From assembly GCF_963855985.1 (NCBI RefSeq), contig NC_087112.1, forward strand, positions 1,924,501-1,988,500: a DNA stretch of 64,000 bases. The letters are read 5' to 3'. Below the pieces are notes generated by a model that had not been told where the DNA came from, made no database searches, and saw nothing but the letters and a program-made list of their open reading frames with translations. Position 1 is the first letter of the stretch. Every line of letters starts with the position of its first letter. This document shows positions 55,867 to 64,000 of the stretch, one piece after another. Both the position numbers and the translations under genes were made by a program. The DNA comes from Ostrinia nubilalis. Its lineage: Eukaryota > Arthropoda > Insecta > Lepidoptera > Crambidae.

Positions 55867-56571
55867 ATGGAAATATCACGCAAATCCTGCCGTCTCTGTC
55901 TATCTGAAACCGAATTCAATGTTTCATTGTTTGGAAACTACTGTCGTAGAACGAATATGATCGAGAAAATCCTTGTTTGCTTGAAGTTGGTTATCGAAGA
56001 TAGCGATACGTTGGACACAATTTGTTACAAATGCGCCGAAAGCGTCGAGAGATATTACGATTTTGTCACACGCGTAAAGAAATGCCAGACGCGGTACAAA
56101 GACACCTGCCACGAGCATGAGCCTCGGCAGCGCAGCATGGAGCTCTCTCCGACTCATGTCAAGCGACACGTGACGTCCTACGTGAGAGAGCAAGTTTACG
56201 ACGCGGATTACACGTTTTCATTCCTTGAAATGCCGAACAACGACGAAAAGAAAGAGTCTAAGGTATCTAGTCCGTTCTTTTCTTATTTCTCCCCGCCGAA
56301 CGTGCTGGCGAAGCAACCTTGCGTCGAGCCGATGTGGAAGACGCCTAAGCCCCGCGAGAGCTCCCCAAAGAAGGAATTATTGAACGAAAATAGGTATAAA
56401 AGACCGTACAAACCTGAGAAAAGGTCGCGGCACCACTCCAGAGACCTCTTCGAGTCTCAGTCGCAGGACGTGGAGGAGCCCGAACCCAAGTCCCTCGACT
56501 GGAAACTGACCCCCGACGACAACCTAATCAAACGGGTCAGGGAAAAATGCTTTGGACGGTCCGATTTCTAA
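55867..56571 (+). CDS. ZAD-domain protein without zinc fingers
   Basis: Single-exon ORF of 234 aa; start ATG after ATAAAT, stop TAA. Residues 6-75 form a zinc-finger-associated domain (ZAD/zf-AD). It has the paired ligands C8xxC11 and C53xxC56, the helix MIEKILVCLKLVIED, and the CYKCAESVERYYDFVTRVKK end. ZADs are arthropod dimerisation modules, usually followed by C2H2 fingers in nuclear transcription factors. Here the remaining 160 residues are charged and low in complexity (KRPYKPEKRSRHHSRD), with no C2H2 pair. It may act as a dimerising partner or adaptor; that is inference. The gene lies 1.1 kb after MDM1 on the same strand and is probably an independent transcript. Confidence 0.9.
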   Translation: MEISRKSCRLCLSETEFNVSLFGNYCRRTNMIEKILVCLKLVIEDSDTLDTICYKCAESVERYYDFVTRVKKCQTRYKDTCHEHEPRQRSMELSPTHVKRHVTSYVREQVYDADYTFSFLEMPNNDEKKESKVSSPFFSYFSPPNVLAKQPCVEPMWKTPKPRESSPKKELLNENRYKRPYKPEKRSRHHSRDLFESQSQDVEEPEPKSLDWKLTPDDNLIKRVREKCFGRSDF

Positions 56572-56956
56572 CATTATTTCAATGTGATTATATTATTTAT
56601 TTACAATAAGTAATATTAATGATGTTACATTAAGTTGTAAGATTAATTTATTCAATGTTATTGTGTAATAATTTAAATATTGATGTTCGTGTAATTTCTA
56701 TGGAATTCTGTAGGAACAGGGTACTTAGAGAAATTGGTTTGTAAATCATTTTTGATGCAGTAGGTCTTCATAGGACGCCCGTTGTGTATGCTGACGGTGA
56801 TACATACTGAATTGAACTAATTGTATGTTATTGTTAAGAATATGCCTGCGAATGTTTTGTTTTTGTTTGTAATTTGTATTTAAAGTCTAGTCTACGTTTT
56901 TTTAATGTCAAAGTCCATCTTACATCCTTCCATCAACTTAAGTTTCTCTATTTTCA

Positions 56957-56962
56957 AATAAA
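56957..56962 (+). terminator. Candidate poly(A) signal of the ZAD gene
   Basis: AATAAA 386 bp after the stop, followed by a T-rich stretch (GATGTTATTTTTT). Another AATAAA lies near 57454. Confidence 0.5.
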
Positions 56963-57780
56963 GACGATGTTATTTTTTAAAAGCTTTTAATATTAATTGT
57001 AATAGAACTAGTTAATGTACTCTGAGTACGTTATTTAATTAAATAACGTGTGTAATGTCATAAGGAAGGTCATGAATGAATTAAATTTAATTGTTTGGAC
57101 TTATCCGCCGTTCAAATTATTCGTCAGGCGCTAAAAAGTTCTGGTTTATTAATGTTACGATATTTTAATAATATTATAATTTTATTTTGGGAAAGGTCTT
57201 ATGCGTTTAAAAATAATTTGTGTGTTTACACATGAAAATAGCACTGGTTTAATTTTAAATAAGTTCCTATTTTGAATATTGTTTTTTTGCGCACAAAACA
57301 TGTGAATTTGTTTTCGATAAGTAACAAGCCCTGCCCGAATAAAAATAATTTAGATATAGACTCCTCCATAGCTGGTAATTATGAAATTATAGCTTTGCTA
57401 CGGGTTTATAATAGCGTGTGTTAATTTTCAGTTGTTATACCAAATGAACACCTAAATAAACTTTTAAAAATGATTTTGTTTCATTCCTCTTTTCGTGAGA
57501 ATGGTGAAATGCACAAACGCAAATATTGTAAATACTAAATACTGGTAGGACCACTGAAAGGTACTTTTCTATGGCTCTAAGTTTAATAAAAGTTAATAAA
57601 AGTTATTAATAAAAGTTACACCCTAGTTGAACTTTGGCTTAAGTTATCATTCAGTATGGAAATGAATTTTTAATCCAGAGTTCATCCTAGGTGTAAATAT
57701 TTATTAATAACCCTTATTCCCCGATAGAGATTATCTTAATTATCAATAGTTTTTAATACAAATAAAACAAAATATAAGAA
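56963..57780. other. Intergenic, between convergent genes
   Basis: AT-rich; no gene or recognised repeat. Confidence 0.45.
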
Positions 57781-60700
57781 CGGTTAATTCATGACTTTAT
57801 TTCATATCCGTATCAATTCATACACATAATATTACTCTAGAGAAAATATTCCCTCGCTCACTATAGACACTATTTATAAATCACATTTAACATTTTAAAC
57901 ACTAAGTTATTTCTGCAGTTTAATTATGGCGGTCTACATAAATGTATGTGAACATCGAGATGAGAGTTAATACTACGCTAGGGACACACGAGCGGGCTAA
58001 CCTTACAAAGAAGCTCGCCTACCCCCATTCTGAGCGTTAGGGCAGCCGTAAGCATTTGCAAGGAAATACAACTAATCAGATATCTCAGTTTTCACTAAGC
58101 ATCTAGAATATGTTTATTGCAAGTGAGTACAAGACCTAACGCTCAGGGCACGAGCAAAACATTGAGTAACGATTACTCCTGGTCAGTAAATAGCGAAATT
58201 ATCGAATAAATACACATTTAAACAATTTAGCAATGGTCCCAAAACAATTTCATTTACTCCAATGCTAAAAATCCATTGTATCGTACTCCTGCATTTTCAA
58301 ATAGCGCTAGTACGTCATGAAATAATATTTATAGGGTACGTCGATATTACCCTGTGATACCATGCGTACAAAACAAAACCTCAACTTAATATATTCTTAA
58401 TTTACAATTAATTAATGAGTATTGCTTGAATACAATATTTTTCTAATTTAAAAAATAGTGGAACAAGCTTAATTTGACGTAGATAACATTGGTTTTTATA
58501 TACCTGACCAGAATATAGAAAATTAAGTTAATCTAAGTGCAGATTATAGTTGTTATATACCTTCAAGTTGTGAAACTTTAATACATAATATAAAATAATT
58601 TTAAAATGGAAAATAGATCACTTATCTACTCTTGCGCCAAGACAAGAAACACAAGTAACCTATTTTATTGTTAAATATACAAGTACAACCTTTGTATACA
58701 ATAGTGTACTATATTATAAAGGGACAATATTATGCGAATATTCTTCTATTTCTATCAAGTTGGAATGTTTGATGATTGGGATTAAAATAAATGTTTAATT
58801 ATAACATTGTTGTTAGCAAATAATTAAGTAAACAACATAACAAATAAACAGTTTGGGAAGACATTTCATGTGAGCCTCCGTTGTTTAAATATGAAGAAAT
58901 TTAATTATTAGGGATAAAAATGTCAAGATTGTATGTTAATTATTTAAATCAAGTACTTTTATGATAAGTACTTGTTTCAAGAAGGCTCAACTATGGCACC
59001 GCATTAATGATTTTAATTGAAAATTATTTAGCTCCAAGTTTCTATTATTATGTTTTTCGAATTGCAATTGATTAAAATCAAGTTTATTTCAAAGCAACAG
59101 TCAGTCAAACGTTTTTCTTTTTAATGTTTTGTTTGAAGAATCTGAAGTTAAACCATTGCCCAGCCAAACTTCACATACAAGAGAAAAAATTAAGGATATA
59201 CAATAAAAACACAATAATAATAAGTAGGAAAACAGCAAAAACAAACAGTCAAAAAGAAAACGTTAAAAGCTAAGTGTTTCTATGATTAAAAACATTAACA
59301 TATTAAAAAAACACTACCAAGCTTTAAAAATATATCACAATACGACCCTATCGGCTATAGATTTTTTTTTACAAAAAACACTAACTCCGAAAAGATTAAA
59401 GACTAAAATGAGATTAATAATAAAAAGAGATACGTTGATTTGATTGATTTCATTAGTATCTGTTTGAGATGTGTGTACACTGAACAATAAGGTATACTTT
59501 CGGATTAACGAAATAAAGTAAATTACAGATGTAAAGACACTTTAAATTGACTACCTTATTCGTTAAACTGAAAATTCGGCATGCAGATGTTATCAAGTCC
59601 GTGTGAACACCCCAAACAGAACAATTACGACAAAATGTTCAACGCATCACAATAAATCGCATAAATAAATCTTTTTAAAACCATGTACGCAACAATTCCT
59701 TGTTTTTAAACTAACAAAATACTAATTTATGTGCCTCAATATTGTAATACTGAAAACGCGAATTCAAACCGAAAGAGGGAGGCTAGGAAACGTTTAGTCG
59801 TCCTTATTTATTTATTTATTTATAACGAGACTAAAGCTATACACAGTCTAGGAAAAGCTTACAGCGAGATTTTTTTTACATTTTACGTTTAAAGTCTATG
59901 TTGATTCCACATCTTGTACATTTGGTTGGTTCGCTTTATAAATAATATTTTTGTACTTTTTCTTTGCTTGATATTCGGTGTACAGGTTAGTGATCTCACT
60001 TTATTTATTAGCTGTTGTCTTTCATCATTTTGACTAAGGCGATTATCACACTGCACCGCGCTCCGCCGCGGTCCGCGTCGCTACATATTATTATAGAGAA
60101 TCCCGCGCGCAGACGCGTTGTCAGTGTGTTGTGCCGCGCGTGTTTTCTATACAAACAGGTACTTGCATACAATGATTCAATCTGTCGTCCCGCGTACCGC
60201 GGCGGAGCGCGGTGCAGTGTGATAATCGCCTAAGTAACGATCTACAACGTCAACTGAAGAAGTAGACTCGAGGCAACAGTGCTGTACTGTACAAAAAATC
60301 GTCTCTTGCGAGATTTATGTGCAAAATTCATATCAAAAATGATTGTATAGACAATATGGACAATGCTAAAAGCTGGATCTGAACAAAACTGTACATAACT
60401 AATGCCGAATATAATATACAAGATATAGAATCAACTAGAAATGTTTTAATTTACTCAACACAACACCGAACACCGAATGATATTCCATAATGGATACACC
60501 TTAATCTAAGAAATACAGTTGTAGACATCAGACAAAATATATCGTATTCATTCATTCGTCTCACTAGATTGTATACCTGTCTCTTTCTCTGAACACTTCA
60601 CCATTAACACCATACATTTAAAGTCGAAATTCCATCAACATTAAGTTTTAAATAAGTACATTATTATAACCGTACATTCAAAACGCAGGGATTTAGTCGT

Positions 60701-61255
60701 TCAAAAGCGTTTAAATATTCGCTAAAATTATTAAATTGGTGAAGTTATGAAACCCTTAAACTACCACAAAACTCAAGCAATATTTACATACATCCATAAA
60801 ATTTTCAAAGTTAATTATAAAATACGACAAATCACTTTTAAAAGTATTTGAATACAAATTCAAATTCATAAACCAATCCCCACGTTTTCTTTCCCTTTAA
60901 AAGCGCAAAGCTTAATCTACGACATTCTAATTTCACATCGAAAACTACACATTTATCTGTCTTCGAAAATCTGAACAAGAATATATTTTTCTCAATACCT
61001 TCGTAAGGACGAGTGTCCTAAACACCTTACATTCGAATGAACAAAATGTTACTCTATATCAAGAGGAATAACGTGGTTTTTGGTGAGACAAATCTATGAC
61101 ACGAAATTGATGGTTAATATGTCGGTTAGAAAGAATATTTCAATTATGATTATAGTAATTGCGAAAATTGCAAGTCTGTTCCCTTCTTAGGTGTAAGTTT
61201 TAGAGTTGGTGTTATATTCTGAACCTTATTGAATCGTGTTGAGGTCGAAAATCGC
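57781..61255 (-). other. Probable long 3'UTR of the minus-strand gene
   Basis: It follows the TAA at 61258-61256. A minus-strand AATAAA lies at 57801-57796 (TTTATT on plus). The stretch is AT-rich, low in transposon remnants compared with the rest of the window, and lacks ORFs. Except for the MITE at 60038-60230 it looks like constrained UTR. Earlier poly(A) sites are possible. Confidence 0.45.
60038..60230 (-). repeat. GC-rich Harbinger-like MITE, copy 2
   Basis: Starts GGCGATTATCACACTGCACC and ends GTGTGATAATCGCC. TAA flanks both sides (60035-60037 and 60231-60233). The ends are more symmetric than in copy 1: CGCGCTCCGCCGCGG against CCGCGGCGGAGCGCG. The interior matches 15220-15407 in reverse. 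Confidence 0.85.
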
Positions 61256-61393
61256 TTACTTCTCGCCCGAGGAGGAGCTGGATGCGCGGCCACGCCCCTT
61301 CTTGCCTTTTTTGTCGTCTACTTCTGGTTTTTCCGACTTTTCCGCCACTACTTCTGGCGGTTTGGGCGGTTGTTGTGGAGGGGGGTTGTTGTT
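61256..61393 (-). CDS. Last coding exon of an unidentified minus-strand gene
   Basis: Acceptor on the minus strand TTTTCCTTACAG, phase 0 in; 45 codons and TAA. It encodes NNNPPPQQPPKPPEVVAEKS then EKPEVDDKKGKKGRGRAS and SSSSGEK, a low-complexity basic tail. Phase and style match the exon at 63351-63220. I do not recognise the protein. Confidence 0.75.
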   Translation of the reverse strand, partial: NNNPPPQQPPKPPEVVAEKSEKPEVDDKKGKKGRGRASSSSSGEK

Positions 61394-61487
61394 CTGTAAG
61401 GAAAAGTTTACTTTAGTAACGCCAATAAGTAGTTATTTTAAGATACACAGTTACAGTAAGTTACAGTTGGGTCAAAAGCCGATTTGT

Positions 61488-61715
61488 GGGTGAACGCATA
61501 CGCTACGTTTTCCGGTATGTGGCCTCCACTCCAGAACCTTGCTGCCCCATCGGCCGTCAGTTCTGCGTACTATGTGCCCTGCCCATTTCCACTTCAGTTT
61601 GCTAATCCGTCGGGCTATGTCAGCGACTTTAGTTCGTTTACAGATCTCCTCATATCTGATTCGTAAAGAAACCCCGAGCATAGTCCTCTCCATAGCACGC
61701 TGTGCAACTTTGAGC
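61488..61715 (-). pseudogene. RTE-like LINE reverse-transcriptase C-terminus
   Basis: The minus strand gives RTMLGVSLRIRYEEICKRT, RISKLKWKWAGHIVRRTDG and RWGSKVLEWRP. It is the same family as 29976-30315, here keeping the EWRP end. Dead 5'-truncated copy in the last intron of the minus-strand gene. Confidence 0.8.
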
Positions 61716-61858
61716 TTCTTTATAGGGCCTATAGTGAGAGGTCACGTTTCGTTTTCTGCCTCTACTTACTTGCTATTTAACCTTGCTATAAGCTAGCACT
61801 CCCCGAAGTATGAGCTAGCACTCACCCACTTCTTAGAGTTATGTTGACTCGCTGTCTA

Positions 61859-61921
61859 AAGTGCGGTCGCCGAGCAGATAGAATTTCGTCCAATGACCCC
61901 AAGCTACCCATCGTTATCACT
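61859..61921. repeat. MITE family H variant, left end only
   Basis: AAGTGCGGTCGCCGAGCAGA through AAGCTACCCATCGTTATCAC, after TA at 61857-61858. It breaks off into a GC-rich segment (about 61930-62230) with CGGGCAGCG-type repeats. Confidence 0.65.
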
Positions 61922-62328
61922 CGCACGTAAGGCACGCGGGCAACGAGCGGGCAGCGGCGAGGGAGCGGGCAACGAGCGGGCAGCGCACTCCTTCTTTTGC
62001 CCACAATAAATCGAGCGTTAGGAATAAATTTGAATCGAAATAAAATTGTCGCCATTGTTCAGACATTTCGTTTGCGAATAAAAACAAATATCTCGACAAC
62101 ACAACCCCGAACACAACACTTCGCCGCTAAAGCGCCGCGCGAGCTGCCCGCTTGTTTCGAGAACAGGTCTGCGTTGCCCGCCCCGCTCCAGCGCCGCCGC
62201 CGCTCCCGCCCCGCTGCCCGCTAAGTTCGAGGCTGAGGCCTAAGACTTGTATTTTCTCCCTATTTAGACTCTCATACCATCTAGGCTTAACTTACCCGCT
62301 TCTTAGACTTATGCTCACTCGCTGTCTA

Positions 62329-62534
62329 AAGTGCGGTCGCCGAGCAGATAGAATTTCGTCCAATGACCCCAAGCTACCCATTCTTATCACTCGCACGTAA
62401 CTATATTGCTTTCGTGACTGTGCGACGGGCGGGCGCAGTGAGTGTGCGAGCGCGACAGCAATATAATTACACGTGATAAGGATGGGTAGCTTGGGGTCAT
62501 TGGACGAAATTTTACCTGCTCGGTGGACGGACTT
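62329..62534. repeat. MITE family H variant, full copy
   Basis: 206 bp, TA on both sides (62327-62328 and 62535-62536). The left TCCAATGACCCCAAGCTACC block is mirrored on the right as GGTAGCTTGGGGTCATTGGA. Related to 34649-34858 with different outer ends. Confidence 0.8.
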
Positions 62535-62770
62535 TAAGCTAAAACTCCTACTTAAGACTTATTCTCACCTGCCGTTTATTCTTGTATTCTCTCCCTATTT
62601 AAGCTAACTCTTACCCACCATTCAGGCGTGCACTGACCCGTTTCTTATGCTTATACTCACCCGCTGTATAAGCTAGAACTCACCTACTGTTTTAAGACTT
62701 ATTCTCACCAGCTGTTTAGGCTTGTATTCTCTCTCTATTTAGGCTCTCATACCATCCAGGCTTAACTCAC

Positions 62771-62881
62771 CCGCTTCTTCGGCTTGTCCTTGGCGCGCGG
62801 GCGCTCGTCGTCGTCCCTGGTCGTCTTGCGGCCCATAACACCCAGTAACTTGCTGACCATGCTGCTGTTGCAGCGGGTGTC
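62771..62881 (-). pseudogene. Partial duplicate of the exon at 63220-63351
   Basis: The minus strand repeats the exon from GACACCCGC to AAGAAGCGG|GTGAGT. Changes are few (Arg to Cys at the CGCTGCAAC site, plus mostly silent changes). The 5' seven codons and the acceptor are replaced by unrelated sequence, and the only nearby AG would enter in the wrong phase. It is probably a dead exon copy, although the reading frame is intact. Confidence 0.82.
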
Positions 62882-62948
62882 GCCCGTTGTATAAGCTGTA
62901 TGAGCCAGCACTCACCCGCTTCTTAGACTTATACTCATTCGCTGTCTC

Positions 62949-63100
62949 AAGTCCGGTCGCCGAGCAGATAGAATTTCGTCCAATGACCCCAAGATACCCA
63001 TCCTTATCACTCGCACGTAAGTATATTGCTGTCGCGCTCGCACACTCACTGCGGCCGCCCGTCGCACAGTCACAACGGTATCTGCTCGGCGGCCGGACTT
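62949..63100. repeat. MITE family H variant, internally deleted
   Basis: AAGTCCGGTCGCCGAGCAGA at the left; TCTGCTCGGCGGCCGGACTT at the right. The centre is shortened and the TA flanks have mutated. Confidence 0.7.
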
Positions 63101-63219
63101 CAGGCTAGAACTCACCTACTGTTTTAAGACTTATTCTCACCTGCTGTTTAGGCTTGTATTCTCTCCCTATTTAGGCTAACTCCTAACCTGACCTAACCTA
63201 CCATTCAAGCTTAACTCAC

Positions 63220-63351
63220 CCGCTTCTTAGGCTTGTCCTTGGCGCGCGGGCGCTCGTCGTCGTCCCTGGTCGTCTTGCGGCCCATCACGCCGAGCAGCTT
63301 GCTGACCATGCTGCTGTTGCGGCGGGTGTCTCCCTCTGCTGCCTCGGGGGA
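63220..63351 (-). CDS. Penultimate recognisable exon of the minus-strand gene
   Basis: Acceptor CATTCCGTAG, donor CGG|GTGAGT, phase 0 on both sides, 44 codons. It encodes SPEAAEGDTRRNSSMVSKLL then GVMGRKTTRDDDERPRAKDK and PKKR. Basic and probably disordered, except for an SSMVSKLLGVMG helix. Joined to 61393-61256 it gives an 89-residue C-terminus. Upstream exons lie beyond the window or are not recognisable. Confidence 0.75.
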
Positions 63352-63364
63352 CTACGGAATGGGA

Positions 63365-63470
63365 CAAAAGATAGATAGATAAATGGTTTATTTGCAAAAC
63401 ACATTGACACACAAGAAGTAAAAAGTAAGATTAATAAACACAGGAGTAGCAGGAAAGATATAGTACATTA
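63365..63470 (-). repeat. LINE tail fragment
   Basis: (GATA)n then AAATGGTTTATTTGCAAAAC, an antisense non-LTR 3' tail (poly(A)-signal-like TTTATT). Confidence 0.4.
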
Positions 63471-63509
63471 CAAAGAGTAAGAAAGAAAATCCTGCGCCCT
63501 AAGGTATAA

Positions 63510-63758
63510 GTGTGCCGCAGCGATGCAAAAAAGCAGAGAGCTCAGTGTAGACACTGCTCTAAAATGAGCAGAACACTGATTTTCAGCTCTCAAAACGTTA
63601 TATTACGGCCAATAAAAATGTGTGTAAAACTGTTTAATAGGATCCCAAAGCAATTCAAACAAGGATGTTTAAAACTGATGACCAAGAATCTACGAGATTG
63701 GCTGATAAAAAAATGCTATTATAGTATTACGGAATTCCAAAATGATAATGTATGTTGA
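63510..63758 (+). pseudogene. Non-LTR reverse-transcriptase C-terminal remnant
   Basis: The frame ends KLFNRIPKQFKQGCLKLM then LRDWLIKKCYYSITEFQ before TGA. The pattern KLFN.LP..IK...L..FK..L+.WL....YYS..EF is the usual end of a common insect LINE RT ORF. The start is internal; the rest of the RT is missing. Confidence 0.65.
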
Positions 63759-63760
63759 CT

Positions 63761-64000
63761 TTTTGTGATTTGACTATTTCATAATTTGACATTATATTAT
63801 TTGTTCTATGAAAATACTGTTAAGGATAATAAATTTTAAATTGACATGATAAATAATTAATACGGAATACAATCATATATGAGTGGTAATCGTTAAATTA
63901 ATAATATTGTACTATCTAATTGAAAACTTATTGTAATTTATAAAAAGTCGTTTTAAGACGAAAATTTGCATGCTGTGTTATCATAGTTAAATAGGTGAAA
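63761..64000. other. AT-rich window end
   Basis: Probably the 3'UTR/tail of the LINE remnant, then unassigned sequence; nothing else is seen. Confidence 0.4.

Larger units (their letters stand above)
61814..63219 (-). repeat. Tandemly duplicated intron with copies of an exon/donor junction
   Basis: The intron between 63220 and 61393 holds repeated blocks built on CACCCGCTTCTTAG-CTTAT, the antisense of an AAGAAGCGG|GTGAGT exon end. Junction copies lie near 61821, 62293, 62637, 62770 (long) and 62916. Three of them are followed by CTCACTCGCTGTCTAAAGTG and the same end of MITE H. Phrases such as CTTGTATTCTCTCCCTATTT recur between them. Confidence 0.82.

Noticed and set aside
62152..62400. 82-codon plus-strand ORF with Pro/Arg repeats
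   Set aside because: It crosses a GC-rich repeat and a MITE; no start context or domain.

Overview
The window looks like nuclear DNA of a moth or butterfly (Lepidoptera). It is AT-rich, its genes are split by long introns, and the introns are packed with element types common in lepidopteran genomes: Helitron-like elements ending in CTAG, 3' fragments of an RTE-like LINE with a (CAT)n-type tail, tRNA-headed SINEs, a mariner, and many short MITEs. The species cannot be named from the sequence alone.

Layout. Positions 1-9470 are repeats and unassigned sequence, including a mariner with a hAT-type MITE nested in it (7020-8374). One large plus-strand gene spans about 9678-54744. I assembled 14 exons whose splice phases all agree, giving an 830-codon reading frame. 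The product is the insect homologue of nuclear protein MDM1, a microtubule-binding centriolar protein: it has [ST]EYxxxF motifs, a YPG-type N-terminal block, the SEYKKKF/WYREV core and a C-terminal FWGK. Exon 1 is the least certain part; it is separated by a 21.9 kb intron of transposon debris (9729-31624). Intron 5 holds a 3.7 kb retroelement-like insertion with a 22-bp target duplication.

Downstream, a single-exon plus-strand gene at 55867-56571 encodes a 234-aa protein with a zinc-finger-associated (ZAD) domain and no C2H2 fingers. From about 57.8 to 63.4 kb a gene on the minus strand contributes its last two recognisable coding exons (63351-63220 and 61393-61256) and a probable 3.4 kb 3'UTR. 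Its identity is unknown to me. The window ends in LINE remnants.

The most unusual signal is repeated, donor-centred exon duplication. MDM1 exon 2 is followed by eight degenerate tandem copies of its 3' half, each with its own GT splice donor. The 3' end of exon 3 is also duplicated with its donor. The unrelated minus-strand gene carries a 111-bp partial copy of its penultimate exon plus shorter copies of the same exon/donor junction. Other points worth a look are MITE-in-MITE and hAT-in-mariner nesting with clean target duplications, a MITE ending 22 bp from an MDM1 splice acceptor, and a possible alternative MDM1 start at 44536.
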